From positions 1 to 49,190 of the forward strand of contig CALVWO010000004.1 in assembly GCA_944367465.1 (NCBI GenBank): a stretch of 49,190 nucleotides of DNA. Direction: 5' to 3'. The notes beneath the pieces are model-generated. The model worked only from the letters and a program-made list of their open reading frames with translations, was not told where the DNA came from and made no database searches. The first letter of the stretch is position 1; every line of letters starts with the position of its first letter. A program made the translations under genes and the position numbers. This DNA is from an uncultured Clostridia bacterium (lineage in GTDB: Bacteria > Bacillota > Clostridia > Christensenellales > Borkfalkiaceae). Below are positions 8,511 to 18,198 of the stretch, one piece after another.

Positions 8511-9362
8511 TTATATCTCCAAAGTCATGCCGTCGTATGCGGCGATGACCCCGTACTCTCTCTCCGCGCGCGCCACCGCCTCCGCCGTCGGCGCGCCGTT
8601 GTGCGAAAAATGCGTAACGACGAACTTTGTGGCGCCGTCCGCGACCCCTGCGCGGCACAGGCGTTCGCGCGTGTAGACCGCCTCTTTCAGATTCATGTGG
8701 CGGGCGTTCGGATCGGCGTCGTCCCACAAAAAGGTGCAGTCGCACGAAACGGCATCGGCACGTTTGCCGAGCGCTTTGAGAAAGTCCATCGTATCGTCGG
8801 GAAGGCGCCCCGTATCGCAAAGGTGCAGATAGCGCTTCCCGCCGTGCTCGACCATGTAGAGGAGCGGATCGCGCGAGGAATGGTGCGCGGGCATGGTATA
8901 GGCGCGCCAGTCGTCGAAAGCGATCTCCTCGAAGGCGCCCACGGGCATGGTACGCACATTTTTTGCCACGGACTCCTTCATTTCCCGCCGCGTGCATTCG
9001 CGGAACACGTCGCACACCTCGCGGTTGCAGTAGATCGTGAGCTCCTCCGCCGCCATCTCCGCCGCATACTTATAGCCGCGCAGGATAAAGTCGTGCGCGT
9101 AGAAATGATCCATGTGCGAATGCGTGACGAGCAGATAGCGGATCGCCGAGAAATCGACGCCGTACGCCGCCATGTGCGCATAAGCGTCGGGCGGAAAATC
9201 GACGGAAAGCTCGCCGTCGATGAGCACCTGCATGCGGGTACGCAGTTCGCGCGTTTTCTCCCCCGCGGCAAGGCGGGCGCGCAGCCCCTTGCAGTATGCG
9301 CAATTGCAGAAGAGCGCAGGCACGCCCTCCGCCGCTCCCGTTCCGAGATACTGTATTTTCAT
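8511..9362 (-). CDS. PhnP-like metallo-beta-lactamase-fold phosphodiesterase
   Basis: A 283-residue protein resembling PhnP, which opens cyclic ribose phosphates during phosphonate use. Seen: N-terminal LGTGAAEGVPALFC followed by the extra metal-binding CNCAYC cluster typical of PhnP, the dinuclear site THSHMDH, a CDTGRLP segment, CDCTF, THFSHNG and the ending YDGMTLEI. No other phn gene is in the window, so a phosphonate role is not supported; a general cyclic-phosphate or repair hydrolase is equally likely. It lies 24 bp after dtd. Confidence 0.8.
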   Translation of the reverse strand: MKIQYLGTGAAEGVPALFCNCAYCKGLRARLAAGEKTRELRTRMQVLIDGELSVDFPPDAYAHMAAYGVDFSAIRYLLVTHSHMDHFYAHDFILRGYKYAAEMAAEELTIYCNREVCDVFRECTRREMKESVAKNVRTMPVGAFEEIAFDDWRAYTMPAHHSSRDPLLYMVEHGGKRYLHLCDTGRLPDDTMDFLKALGKRADAVSCDCTFLWDDADPNARHMNLKEAVYTRERLCRAGVADGATKFVVTHFSHNGAPTAEAVARAEREYGVIAAYDGMTLEI

Positions 9363-9386
9363 TGCGTCCTCTTCCGAATCTGTTTT

Positions 9387-9824
9387 CTATATTTCATAAA
9401 TGATGGTCACGGGCCCGTCGTTGACCTGTTCGATGAACATGTGCGCACCGAACACGCCGAGTTTTACGGGCACGCCCTGCCCGCGCAGCGCCCCGGCAGC
9501 CGCAAGGTAGAGCGCGTTCGCCCGTTCGGGGCGCTCCGCCTCGGTAAAGGACGGACGGTTGCCCTTGCGCACGTCGCCGCAGAGCGTGAACTGCGAGACG
9601 AGCAGCACTTCGCCGCCGACGTCACGCACGGAGAGATTCATCTTGCCGGCTTCGTCCTCGAACACACGCAGATGCGCGATCTTTTCGGCGCACTTCACCG
9701 CCTGCGCCTCTTCGTCGCCTGTTTTTACTCCAAAATAGACGACGAGCCCGCGTCCGATCTCGGATACGGGCTCATCCCCTACGGTGAGCTTTGCACGGCT
9801 CACACGCTGTGCTACAAATTTCAT
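9387..9824 (-). CDS. dtd: D-aminoacyl-tRNA deacylase
   Basis: Removes D-amino acids and glycine wrongly attached to tRNA. The 145-residue protein carries the family hallmarks: [15 protein letters not shown] at the start, LLVSQFTLCGD, KGNRPSF, and the Gly-cis-Pro motif in NDGPVTIIYEI. Its ATG shares one base with the efp stop (TAATG), so it is translationally coupled to efp, another gene that keeps the ribosome moving correctly. Confidence 0.97.
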   Translation of the reverse strand: MKFVAQRVSRAKLTVGDEPVSEIGRGLVVYFGVKTGDEEAQAVKCAEKIAHLRVFEDEAGKMNLSVRDVGGEVLLVSQFTLCGDVRKGNRPSFTEAERPERANALYLAAAGALRGQGVPVKLGVFGAHMFIEQVNDGPVTIIYEI

Positions 9825-10387
9825 TACACGCGGCTCATGTACTCGCCCGTGCGGGTATCGATGCGGATGGTATCGCCCTCTTCGACGAACATGGGCACCT
9901 GGAAGGTCGCGCCAGTCTCCACCTTGGCTGCCTTGGTGACGTTGGTCGCGGTATTGCCGCGCACGCCGGGCTCCGCCTCGATGACTTTGAGCTCGACGAA
10001 GTTCTCGGGCTCGACGGAGAATGCGCTGCCGTAGAGGAATTTGACGGTAACGACGTCGTTTTCGCGGATATAACGGAGCGCGTCCTCGACCTGCGAATAG
10101 TTGAGGGGGGTGAGGTTGAACTCTTCATCCATGAAGTAGTAGAACTCGCCGTCGTTGTAGGAATAGGTCATCTTCTTGGTCTCGACCTGCGCCGTCTCGA
10201 GTTTTGCGGTGGGGTTGAAGGTCTCGTCGGAGAGCACCTGTCCCGTAACGACGTTCTTGAGCGTGCAGCGCACGAACGCCGCGCCCTTGCCGGGTTTGAC
10301 GTGCTGGAACTCCGTAACGGTGTACACACCGCTCTTATATTCGAACGTGGTGCCCTTTCTGATGTCGCCTGCCATGATCTGTGCCAT
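9824..10387 (-). CDS. efp: elongation factor P
   Basis: Relieves ribosome stalling at polyproline. The 187-residue protein has the three OB-like domains: N-terminal [17 protein letters not shown], the loop [12 protein letters not shown] with Lys at the tip (the residue modified in other bacteria), and the C-terminal [16 protein letters not shown]-type block. Several proteins in this window are rich in proline runs (infB and ftsK linkers), so demand for EF-P is plausible. It is preceded by AAGGAGAT and lies 40 bp after pepP. Confidence 0.97.
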   Translation of the reverse strand: MAQIMAGDIRKGTTFEYKSGVYTVTEFQHVKPGKGAAFVRCTLKNVVTGQVLSDETFNPTAKLETAQVETKKMTYSYNDGEFYYFMDEEFNLTPLNYSQVEDALRYIRENDVVTVKFLYGSAFSVEPENFVELKVIEAEPGVRGNTATNVTKAAKVETGATFQVPMFVEEGDTIRIDTRTGEYMSRV

Positions 10388-10427
10388 TTTTCTGATCTCC
10401 TTTTATCGTCAACTGAATTTTAATAAT

Positions 10428-11489
10428 TTACAAGATGAGCAGATCGTGCGCCGTCTTGTGCATGAAGGAACGCACCTTTCCGTTTTCGAGGCAGATGCTG
10501 TCCTCAATGCGGATGCCGTATTCGCCCGCAAAGTACAGCCCGGGTTCATCGGAGAACACCATGCCGTCGAGCAGTTTTTCCTCGCCGCGGGGCGCAAGCA
10601 CGGGATATTCGTGGATCTCGAGCCCGATGCCGTGCCCGAGGGAATGGGTAAAGAATTTATCCAGTCCCTTCTCCGCGAAAAGTCCGCGCGCGATGGCGTC
10701 CGCCTCCCGCCCCGTCATGCCGGAGACGAGTTTTTCCTTGACACGTTCATGCGCTTCGAGGACGACGGCATACTTCTCTTTGAAGTCGCCGTGCTTTCCG
10801 TCGTCGCCGAAGAGGAAGGTACGGGTACAGTCGGAACAGTACCCCTGCGTTTTGCAGCCGAAATCGATGAGCACCACGTCGCCGAAACGCAGCTTTGTAT
10901 CGCCCGTCTCGTGATGGGGAACGCTCGAACCCCTGCCGAACGCGACGATGGTCTCGAACGAGGTGCCGTCGGCGCCCTGCATGCGCATCTCATACTCCAG
11001 GACTGCGGCAAGCTCGCGCTCCGTCATGCCCTCCTTGATGCGGGGAAGCGTTTTGAGCAGCCCCTCTTCCGCCATGTCGCAGGCGCGGGCGATGCAGCCG
11101 AGCTCGGATGCAGACTTCACCTTCATCGCCTCGCGCAGGGCGGGCATACAGTCGGTGAGCGTAAAACCGCGATCCTCCAGCCTTGCGCATGCCGCGCGGC
11201 TCACGAAGGGATAGGGAACGCCCAGCGTTTTACAGCCGGATACGAGAGATACCGCCCTTTCGAACGAGCCCTCGACGACGCGGATGCCGCTCTCTTTAAG
11301 CGCTTCGGTCGCCGCCTCGAAATAGCGCATATCGGCAACGAACGTGCAGGTGTTGCCGTCGTATACCGCGAACCCGTCCGTCGAATAGAACCCCGTGACG
11401 TAACGGCGGAGAAAATCCTGTTCCAAAAAGAGCGCATCGGCGCCCGTTTCCGCATAAATGCGTTGCAATTTTTGCGATTCCACAGCCAT
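10428..11489 (-). CDS. Xaa-Pro aminopeptidase family M24 (PepP/PepQ-like)
   Basis: A cytoplasmic metallopeptidase, 353 residues from the ATG. The creatinase-like N-domain carries YVTGF; the pita-bread C-domain has all five metal ligands: the two Asp in LIDFGC and SDCTRTF, His in HSLGHGIG, and Glu in DEPGLY and RIEDSI. It is commonly next to efp, as here. The start is uncertain: the ATG directly abuts a consensus -10 (TATAATATG) and has no ribosome binding site. Either the mRNA is leaderless and translation begins at the GTG two codons on, or a TTG at codon 8 is used. An in-frame GTG further upstream is rejected because it lies within the promoter. Confidence 0.92.
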   Translation of the reverse strand: MAVESQKLQRIYAETGADALFLEQDFLRRYVTGFYSTDGFAVYDGNTCTFVADMRYFEAATEALKESGIRVVEGSFERAVSLVSGCKTLGVPYPFVSRAACARLEDRGFTLTDCMPALREAMKVKSASELGCIARACDMAEEGLLKTLPRIKEGMTERELAAVLEYEMRMQGADGTSFETIVAFGRGSSVPHHETGDTKLRFGDVVLIDFGCKTQGYCSDCTRTFLFGDDGKHGDFKEKYAVVLEAHERVKEKLVSGMTGREADAIARGLFAEKGLDKFFTHSLGHGIGLEIHEYPVLAPRGEEKLLDGMVFSDEPGLYFAGEYGIRIEDSICLENGKVRSFMHKTAHDLLIL

Positions 11490-11518
11490 ATTATACCAAA
11501 TACGCAGACGCAAGTCAA
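11490..11518 (-). promoter_or_regulatory. sigma-A promoter of the pepP-efp-dtd unit, abutting the start codon
   Basis: TTGACT (11513-11518), 17 bp, TATAAT (11490-11495), then ATG at once (11487-11489). Transcription is expected about 7 nt further on, inside codon 3. Confidence 0.88.
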
Positions 11519-11548
11519 TAATTTTTTGTGCAGAAATGCGCGGAACGC

Positions 11549-12400
11549 TCAGCCGCGGTACGCCTCGTACATGCGCTTCATCGCAGCCGCGTCCTCCGCC
11601 TGCGTGCCGTCCGATTCGCTGACGATATAGGGCTCGAGCGCAAGTTCATGCAAAACTTCGGCGAGCGGCTCGAACTGCGGACCGTACACTTCGTCGGCAA
11701 AGGTGAGGTGTTTGATCTCCCCTTTCGCGCCGTACATGATCTTGGAGAAATGCACATGAAAGTGCTTCATGCGCTCGTATCCGAGTTCGCCGATCATGTA
11801 CTCCAGCAGGCGCTTATAGTCCGCCGCCGTTTTCAGGCTCCCCTGCTCGCGCGCATTGACATGCCCGAAATCCACGCAGGGCGTGAACACGCGGTCGATC
11901 CTGCAAAAGCGCACGATCTCCTCGGGCGTGCCGATCTGCGCGAGCTTGCCCATCGTCTCGGGGCAGAACATGAGGCCGTCGAGCTCGTTGAGGTAGATGT
12001 AATCGCGCAGTATTTTCAATCTGTCCTCCGCGCGGGAGACGGCGGTCTCGCGGCTGTCTTTGCCCTGCGCGGCGGGATGGAACACGATGCGCTTTCCGCC
12101 CATCAGGCGCACCATCTTCGCGCTGTCGAGCACATAGCCGTAGGACTTTGCCGCCATCTCGTCGTCGGGATTGGCAAAATTGATGAAATAGGGCGCGTGG
12201 ACAGAGATCTCCACGTCCTGCGCGGCAAACGCCTGCCCGATGGAGCGCGCCTTCGCCTCCGTCATACGGACGCCCCGCCCGAAGGAGTACTCGAAGCAGT
12301 TCAGCCCCATCTCCTTTACGTATCCGGCAGCCTCTTCCGTATGTTCGTAGCCCGCCGCATAGAAACTTGCGGAATTCCCGCTCGGTCCGAATTTGATCAT
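11549..12400 (-). CDS. endonuclease IV-like TIM-barrel protein (AP endonuclease family 2)
   Basis: A 283-residue xylose-isomerase-like TIM barrel. Metal-binding candidates are visible: HAPYFINFA, FHPAAQGKD, PETMGKLAQIG, CVDFGHVNARE, HFHVHFSK and SESDG. These resemble Nfo, which cuts DNA at abasic sites, and the PETMGK segment is typical of Nfo-like proteins. Sugar isomerases share the fold, so activity is inferred. The ATG at 12400 is chosen for its AAGGAG. It begins 1 bp after ribF and is the last gene of the long rimP–truB unit. No convincing terminator follows. Confidence 0.8.
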   Translation of the reverse strand: MIKFGPSGNSASFYAAGYEHTEEAAGYVKEMGLNCFEYSFGRGVRMTEAKARSIGQAFAAQDVEISVHAPYFINFANPDDEMAAKSYGYVLDSAKMVRLMGGKRIVFHPAAQGKDSRETAVSRAEDRLKILRDYIYLNELDGLMFCPETMGKLAQIGTPEEIVRFCRIDRVFTPCVDFGHVNAREQGSLKTAADYKRLLEYMIGELGYERMKHFHVHFSKIMYGAKGEIKHLTFADEVYGPQFEPLAEVLHELALEPYIVSESDGTQAEDAAAMKRMYEAYRG

Positions 12401-12401
12401 G

Positions 12402-13274
12402 TCAGGCTCCTTTTTCCGTTCGTAATCTGCAAATATCCTTTGCAAGCTGTTCTCTAAGCGCCTCCGCCGAGGGAAACGCCGTTGTGGGGCGGTAATACGT
12501 TTCGGGAAAGACGCGCACCGTTTCGCCGTACAGATTACCCGAAAAACCCTCCAAATACGCCTCGATCTTCTTTTCCGCCACGCCGAACGTGGGGCGCGGA
12601 CCGATGTTTACGATGGCGGGGAATTCGCCCGCGGGCGTTTGCGCATGTCCGCCGTACACGCCCTCTTTGGGGAGCGTTTTTTCGGCGGGAAGGGAGAGAT
12701 TGAGGGTGGGAAACCCGAGTTTGCTCCCGACATGCCTGCCATGTTCGACGGCGCCCTGAATGAAGTACGGAACGCACAGGAGCGAATTTGCCCCACCCAT
12801 GTCCGCCTCCGCGAGCATTTTTTTGATGCGGGTGGAGGAAACCTTCTCTCCGCCCGCCTCGCGCAGGGGGAGCACCGTGACGGGACACGGCGCCATGCGC
12901 CTTAAAAGAGCGGGCGTTCCCGCCGCACCCGCGCCGAAGCGGAAATCTTCGCCGCAGAACACCGCTCCCGTACAGATACGGGAGAAGAGCGCGCCGAGGA
13001 AATTTTCGGCGGGCGTATCGCGGAACCCGTCCGTGAAGTCGTATTCGAGCGTATAGGAGACGCCGAGACGGTGCAAAAGCGCGCGCCGCTCCGCGGGCAG
13101 GAAGAGCGCGCCTCCCTGCTTGCCGCCGAAGATGGTGAGCGCCGCGACGGGATAACCCGTCCGTTTCGCCTCTTCGAGCAGCGTAAGATGCCCGATGTGG
13201 AACCCGTCGAACGCGCCCAGAAGGAGCGCGCAGGGCGTACGCAGCGCCGCTTTTTCTCCGAGAACGGTCAGCAT
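12402..13274 (-). CDS. ribF: bifunctional riboflavin kinase / FAD synthetase
   Basis: Phosphorylates riboflavin to FMN and adenylates FMN to FAD. 290 residues. The N-terminal nucleotidyltransferase has LGAFDGFHIGHLTLLEEA, FCGEDFRFG and VSSTRIKKML; the C-terminal kinase has GSKLGFPTLNL (with the PTxN motif), GVYGGHA and NIGPRPTFG. The start is an ATG with GGAG that overlaps truB by 7 bases. The order truB-ribF is conserved in Bacillota, where rpsO often follows; here it is absent. Confidence 0.96.
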   Translation of the reverse strand: MLTVLGEKAALRTPCALLLGAFDGFHIGHLTLLEEAKRTGYPVAALTIFGGKQGGALFLPAERRALLHRLGVSYTLEYDFTDGFRDTPAENFLGALFSRICTGAVFCGEDFRFGAGAAGTPALLRRMAPCPVTVLPLREAGGEKVSSTRIKKMLAEADMGGANSLLCVPYFIQGAVEHGRHVGSKLGFPTLNLSLPAEKTLPKEGVYGGHAQTPAGEFPAIVNIGPRPTFGVAEKKIEAYLEGFSGNLYGETVRVFPETYYRPTTAFPSAEALREQLAKDICRLRTEKGA

Positions 13275-14101
13275 AATTTTTTCTCCGCGCGCGCAAAGCC
13301 GCCTTCCGCGCGCGCAAGCCCGTAAAACTCGCCGCCGCGGTACAGTTTGTATACCCCGTCCTCCGCCGCGACCGGCACCGTTACGCCGTGGAAGATGCGC
13401 TCGTCGGCGCAATCCAGCACGGGGAAGGGAAGAACGGTCTCCGTGGGGATGAGATATCCGCGCACGTTTTCGGGCGTGAGCGCCTCGAGCGGGACGGCAG
13501 TCTCCGCCGTAAAGACGCCGCTCGCGTCGCGCCGCAGATAGGTCATGTACCCCTGCGTGCCGAGCGCGGCGGCGAGATCGCGGACAAGCGCGCGCACATA
13601 GGTGCCGCCGCCGCAGACGATGGTAAATTCGTATTCGTCGGGCGCAGTCTGCTCCGCAAGGCGGAATTCGTCGATGACGACCTTCTTCGGGGCGATCTCG
13701 AACTCCACTCCCTTGCGCGCCAGCTCGTAGCCGCGCCTGCCGCCCACCGATACCGCGCTGTACCGGGGCGGGATCTGTTCGATCTCGCCCAAAAAGGCAG
13801 GAAGCGCGCCCGCGACCTCCTCAGCCGACGGGATCCGCCCGCCGGCAGTCACCTCCCCTTCCGCGTCCAGCGTATCCGTCGTCGCGCCGAAGCGGAACCG
13901 CGCCGTGTAACGCTTTTTTTTGGAGAGAAAATGATCGAAGAGCCGCGTTGCATTGCCCACGCCCACGGGGAGCACCCCCTCGGCGAGCGGGTCGAGCGTA
14001 CCCATGTGCCCGCAGGGCGTCCTCAGGAGCCATTTCACGCGCCCCACGACCGCCGCCGAACTCTTGCCCGACGGCTTGTAGATATTGAGAAAACCCGTCA
14101 T
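13268..14101 (-). CDS. truB: tRNA pseudouridine-55 synthase
   Basis: Makes pseudouridine 55 in the T-arm of tRNAs. 277 residues. The catalytic Asp is D37 in GHMGTLDPLAEGVL; KRYTARFRFG, PPRYSAVSVGGRRGYELAR and CGGGTYVRALVRDL follow as in the family. The C-terminal ~60 residues are the weaker PUA-like part. It overlaps nrnA by four bases (ATGA) and ribF by seven, so the three are tightly coupled. Confidence 0.97.
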   Translation of the reverse strand: MTGFLNIYKPSGKSSAAVVGRVKWLLRTPCGHMGTLDPLAEGVLPVGVGNATRLFDHFLSKKKRYTARFRFGATTDTLDAEGEVTAGGRIPSAEEVAGALPAFLGEIEQIPPRYSAVSVGGRRGYELARKGVEFEIAPKKVVIDEFRLAEQTAPDEYEFTIVCGGGTYVRALVRDLAAALGTQGYMTYLRRDASGVFTAETAVPLEALTPENVRGYLIPTETVLPFPVLDCADERIFHGVTVPVAAEDGVYKLYRGGEFYGLARAEGGFARAEKKLC

Positions 14102-15066
14102 AAAGGAAGCCTTTGCCTGACGGCGAAGGAGAGTTTATCGATGACCTCTTCCGGATCGCCGAAGAGCATGCAGCCGGAGGCGAGCACATGTCCGCCGCCG
14201 CCGAACGTTGCGGCAACTTCGTTGACGTTGACCTTTCCCTTGGAGCGCAGCGAAACTTTGTACTGCCCCTTCTTGACCTCCATGAGGCAGACGCTGACTT
14301 CGACGGGCTCCACGGTGAGCGCAAAATCGACGATGCCCTCCGTGGCGTCCTGTCTGAGCCCGTATTTTCTGAGGATATCCTGCGTGACGAGCGCGACGGC
14401 GAAGGCATCGGAAAGCTCGTAGCGGAGCGCGGAGATGACCTCCGCGTACATCTGCGCGCGCGCCTTCGACTGTTTTTTGAAGATCTCGTAGGTGATCATG
14501 CTCACATCGGCGCCCGCGTCCGCGGCGTATGCCGCCGCGCGGAAGGTATCGCCGTTCACGTCGCTGTGCGAAAAAGCGCCCGAATCGGTGACCATGCCCG
14601 TCATGAGATAATTTGCGGTCAGCCTGTCGGGACTGACGCCCAGCTCCCCGATGAGTTCGGCGATGTTCTCGCAGTTGCTGGCGCGGTTGCGCACGAAGTT
14701 ATATTTGCAGTAACGGGTGTTGGAGACGTGGTGATCGATGTTCACCGTGATCTTTCCCTGTTTCACCCCCGCAAGAAACACGGGCTGAAGATAGCCGAGG
14801 CGCGCCTCGTCGGAGGAGTCCACGCAGATATAGCCTTCCGCGTTGAGCGAAGGCGCTTTTTTAATGGAATCCATCCCCTCGAGCACGAAGAACTTTGCGG
14901 GGATCTCCCCTTCGTTGACGACCTCGTTGGGGATATTCAGCATAAAAAGAGCGCGGGACAGCGCCATTGCGCTCCCGAGGGCGTCGCCGTCGGGGCGCAT
15001 GTGCGTGAAGATGACCGCGCTTTTCAGGCGCCTGATGACGCCTGCGATTTCTTTTAAGGTATTCAC
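14098..15066 (-). CDS. nrnA: DHH/DHHA1 phosphoesterase (NrnA-type oligoribonuclease / pAp phosphatase)
   Basis: Degrades very short RNAs and 3'-phosphoadenosine 5'-phosphate in relatives. 322 residues. DHH motifs: THMRPDGDALGS, CVDSSD, NIDHHVSNTRY and MVTDSGAFSHSD; the DHHA1 substrate motif is GGGGHVLASGC. It starts one base before the rbfA stop region and overlaps truB. Its usual place beside rbfA and truB in Bacillota supports the assignment. The exact physiological substrate is inferred from the family. Confidence 0.93.
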   Translation of the reverse strand: MNTLKEIAGVIRRLKSAVIFTHMRPDGDALGSAMALSRALFMLNIPNEVVNEGEIPAKFFVLEGMDSIKKAPSLNAEGYICVDSSDEARLGYLQPVFLAGVKQGKITVNIDHHVSNTRYCKYNFVRNRASNCENIAELIGELGVSPDRLTANYLMTGMVTDSGAFSHSDVNGDTFRAAAYAADAGADVSMITYEIFKKQSKARAQMYAEVISALRYELSDAFAVALVTQDILRKYGLRQDATEGIVDFALTVEPVEVSVCLMEVKKGQYKVSLRSKGKVNVNEVAATFGGGGHVLASGCMLFGDPEEVIDKLSFAVRQRLPL

Positions 15067-15426
15067 TTATTTTTCGTCCTTATGAAGGGATGCAAAGAGT
15101 TCGTCCATGTGCGAGCCGTACTCCATGCTGCCATCCTCCAAAAAGGTGATGGCAGGTACGGTGCGCATGCGCATGACCTGCGCGAGCGCATGGCGGACAA
15201 AGCCCGCGTTCTCGCGGAGCGCCGCAAACACCTGCTTTTTTGCCTCGGGCGAGATGCCGTAGACGCTCACATATACCTTCGCCGTCTTGAGGTCGGGCGC
15301 GATGTCCGCCTCCGTGACGCTCACAAGCCCCGTGATGCGGGGATCGCGGTCTTTGAGTTCGCCCGAGATGACGGCGGCGATCTCCTTTTGCAGTTCGCCG
15401 TTCAATCTGTCCGTTCGTTTTGTCAT
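15067..15426 (-). CDS. rbfA: ribosome-binding factor A
   Basis: Helps mature the 16S rRNA 5' region of the 30S subunit. 119 residues, the usual length. It shows RTDRLNGELQKEIAAVI, the RDPRITGLVSVT block, AKVYVSVYG and the P-AITFLEDGSMEYG segment. The ATG at 15426 is chosen because AGGAG lies 5 bp upstream; an in-frame GTG six codons earlier sits on that site. The whole 144-bp gap to infB is filled by a palindromic element. Confidence 0.95.
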   Translation of the reverse strand: MTKRTDRLNGELQKEIAAVISGELKDRDPRITGLVSVTEADIAPDLKTAKVYVSVYGISPEAKKQVFAALRENAGFVRHALAQVMRMRTVPAITFLEDGSMEYGSHMDELFASLHKDEK

Positions 15427-15439
15427 AGAATCTCCTATG

Positions 15440-15566
15440 TTCACGGAATATTCTCACGCAAAAGCTTGTCGCGGCGGAGCGCCGCTTGCGACTGTTCGGC
15501 GCAGCCGAGCCGCCCGCAGGGTGCGCTCCGCCGCGACGACGTCAGTTCAAAAAGAAATTCGTGAAC
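15440..15566. repeat. palindromic element A between infB and rbfA
   Basis: The ends TTCACGGAATATTCT (from 15440) and AGAAATTCGTGAA (to 15565) are inverted copies of each other with one bulge. Inside, GTCGCGGCGGAGCGC (15468-15482) pairs perfectly with GCGCTCCGCCGCGAC (15523-15537), 15 bp, with a further small hairpin in the 40-nt loop. The ends match those of the element at 20892-20934. In the infB–rbfA transcript it would form one long hairpin just upstream of the rbfA ribosome binding site. Confidence 0.7.
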
Positions 15567-15570
15567 CCCT

Positions 15571-18198
15571 TTATGCCTTCGGAAGTTCCTCGATAACGTA
15601 GCACTCGATGAAATCGCCCACGCGGATCTCGTTGAAGTTCTCGATCGCGCAGCCGCACTCGAGCCCCGCGGCAACTTCCTTCACGTCGTCTTTATAGTGT
15701 TTGAGCTGTTTGACGTTCCCTTCGACGATCATCACGTCGTTGCGGTAAATGCGCAGTTTCCCGCCGCGCACCAGGCGGCCTTCTGTGACGAGGCAGCCCG
15801 CGACGGTGCCGACCCCCGTGATGTTGAACGTCTGGCGCACCTCCGCCTTGCCCATGTACACCTCGCGGTACTTGGGAGAGAGCATACCCTTGAGCGCCGC
15901 CTCCATATCGTCGAGCAGTTCGTAGATGATGCGGTACATGCGCACGTCCACATGGCTGCGCTCCGCGAGCGCCTTTGCCTTGGTATCGGGACGGACGTTG
16001 AACCCGATGATGATCGCATTCGCGGAATCCGCGAGCGAGACGTCGCTCTCGTTGATGGCGCCCGCCGCCGCGTGAATGACCTTGATGCGCACCTCCTCGT
16101 TGGAGAGCTTTTCGAGCGAGCTTCTGACCGCCTCGACAGAACCCTGGACGTCCGCTTTGACGACGACTTTGAGATCCTTCATGTTGCCCTCTTCGACCTG
16201 ACGGAACACGTCGTCGAGGCTCATCTTGGAAGTCTCGTGCACCATGGATTCGCGCTGCTTGTTCCTGCGCTCTTCCTGAACCTGCTTCATGAGCCCCGGT
16301 TCGACGGCAAAGATCGCGTCGCCCGCGTTGGGAACGTCTTCGAGACCGAGCACGGAGACCGCCGTGGAGGGACCTGCCTCCTTGACCGTTCTGCCCTTGT
16401 CGTCGATCATGGCGCGCACGCGCCCGACCGTGGTGCCGGAAACAAGGCTGTCGCCCGTGCGGAGGGTACCGTTCTGGACGAGCACGCTCGCCATGGGACC
16501 CTTGCCCTTATCGAGCTTGGCTTCGATGACGACGCCCTTTGCCTTCCTCTCGGGATTGGCTTTGAGTTCGCGCATTTCTGCGACGAGATCGATGTTTTCC
16601 AGGAGCGCATCGATGCCCATGCCCGTCTTTGCCGAGACGGGAACGACGATGACGTCGCCGCCCCACTCTTCGGGCACGAGGTCGTACTTCATGAGCTCCT
16701 GCTTGACGCGGTCGGGCTCGACGTGCGGTTTATCCATCTTGTTGAGCGCAACGATGATGGGCACGTCCGCCGCCTTGGCGTGGTTGATCGCCTCCACCGT
16801 CTGGGGCATGATACCGTCGTCCGCCGCCACGACGAGCACGACGATATCTGTGACCTGCGCGCCGCGCGCACGCATCGCGGTGAACGCCGCGTGACCGGGC
16901 GTATCGATAAAGGTGATCTTCCTGCCCTCGCCGAACGTGACGGTATAGGCGCCGATGGACTGCGTGATGCCGCCCGCCTCGCCCTCGGTGACGTTGGTCT
17001 TGCGGATGGCGTCCAGAAGGGAGGTCTTGCCGTGGTCGACGTGACCCATGACGGTGACGACGGGCGCGCGGGTGACAAGGTTTTCGCCCTCCTCCTCGCC
17101 GTGCATCTTCAAAAGGGCGTCCTCCGCCGTCTCGGCGGGCTTATACTCGAGGTCGATGCCCAGTTCCAGCGCGATAAACGCGGCGTTGTCGTAATCGACA
17201 GACTCGTTCACCGTCTTCATGACGCCCTCCTTGAAGAGACGCTTGGTGATCTCCACCGCCGAGATGCCGAGCTTTTCGGAGAGCACCTTGATGGGGATCT
17301 CTTTGGAAGTGACGACGGCGTGGTCGATCTTGATGGTCTGCGCCTCCTTGCGGACGTTCTTCTTGCCGAAGCGCGCCTTGCGGTAGCCGCTCTTATCTTC
17401 GTCGAAATCGCCGATGCTCGCCCCCTGGCGGCGCTGAAGATCGCGCTTGTTGGCGGGACGGCGGGGCTCGACGTACGTTTTTTCAAACTTTTTGGGTGCG
17501 TCGCGGCGCACGGGTGCGGGCGTGGGGGGCGGCGCGACGGGGCGCATGCCTGCGGGACGGGGCGCCATGGGACGGCTCCCCTGTGCGGGGCGCGCTCCCA
17601 TACCGCCCTGCGGACGGGCGCCCATGCCGCCCTGCGGACGCGCCCCCTGCGGGCGCTGACCCTGCGCGGGGCGCTGCTGATTGGGCGTGTAGGTAGGACG
17701 CGCGCCGCGCTCCTGCCCGGGGCGGAATGTCTGACGGGCGGGCTCCTGCGGGCGCTGACCCGCCGCGGGACGCTGCTGCGCAGGTCTTTCCGCGGGCGCG
17801 GGCTGAGGCTTTGCGGGCTGTGCGGACTGCTCCGCCTTGGGCGCCTCGGGCGCTTTGGCAGGCTGCTCCTCCGCAGGCTTTGCAGGCTGCTCCGCTTTGG
17901 GCGCCTCGGGCGCGGGAACGGACGCGGCGGCTTTTTCCGCCTCCGCCTTTGCCTTCGCAGCCTCCGCCTCCGCGCGCTCGCGCTCGGCTTTTGCCGCCTC
18001 CTCCGCGGCGCGCGCCTCTTCGGCGCGGCGCTTCTCCTCTTCCTCCGCACGGCGCGCCGTTGCGGCGGTCTCGAGTTCCCCGAGCTTTTTCATGAGCTCG
18101 GAGAGCTGTTTCTCCCCCGCCGAAATCGACTTTTTCAATGCGTCCGTGCGCTCGTCCGTAAGAAGCGCGTTCAATTTTTCAATGTTCTCGTAAGCCAT
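15571..18198 (-). CDS. infB: translation initiation factor IF-2
   Basis: The GTPase that places initiator tRNA on the ribosome. 875 residues. About 1-60 is helical; 60-130 is a charged Ala/Glu/Arg coiled coil; 130-280 is a Pro/Ala/Gln/Arg-rich linker with short tandem repeats (GARPQGGM twice). IF2-N (about 320-390) precedes the GTPase: P-loop [12 protein letters not shown], switch [15 protein letters not shown], and SAKTGMG. Domains II, III and C2 follow to a normal C-terminus. ATG at 18198 with GGAGG is chosen; the frame is open upstream but without a site. It follows ylxQ after 86 bp containing two small hairpins. Confidence 0.97.
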   Translation of the reverse strand: MAYENIEKLNALLTDERTDALKKSISAGEKQLSELMKKLGELETAATARRAEEEEKRRAEEARAAEEAAKAERERAEAEAAKAKAEAEKAAASVPAPEAPKAEQPAKPAEEQPAKAPEAPKAEQSAQPAKPQPAPAERPAQQRPAAGQRPQEPARQTFRPGQERGARPTYTPNQQRPAQGQRPQGARPQGGMGARPQGGMGARPAQGSRPMAPRPAGMRPVAPPPTPAPVRRDAPKKFEKTYVEPRRPANKRDLQRRQGASIGDFDEDKSGYRKARFGKKNVRKEAQTIKIDHAVVTSKEIPIKVLSEKLGISAVEITKRLFKEGVMKTVNESVDYDNAAFIALELGIDLEYKPAETAEDALLKMHGEEEGENLVTRAPVVTVMGHVDHGKTSLLDAIRKTNVTEGEAGGITQSIGAYTVTFGEGRKITFIDTPGHAAFTAMRARGAQVTDIVVLVVAADDGIMPQTVEAINHAKAADVPIIVALNKMDKPHVEPDRVKQELMKYDLVPEEWGGDVIVVPVSAKTGMGIDALLENIDLVAEMRELKANPERKAKGVVIEAKLDKGKGPMASVLVQNGTLRTGDSLVSGTTVGRVRAMIDDKGRTVKEAGPSTAVSVLGLEDVPNAGDAIFAVEPGLMKQVQEERRNKQRESMVHETSKMSLDDVFRQVEEGNMKDLKVVVKADVQGSVEAVRSSLEKLSNEEVRIKVIHAAAGAINESDVSLADSANAIIIGFNVRPDTKAKALAERSHVDVRMYRIIYELLDDMEAALKGMLSPKYREVYMGKAEVRQTFNITGVGTVAGCLVTEGRLVRGGKLRIYRNDVMIVEGNVKQLKHYKDDVKEVAAGLECGCAIENFNEIRVGDFIECYVIEELPKA

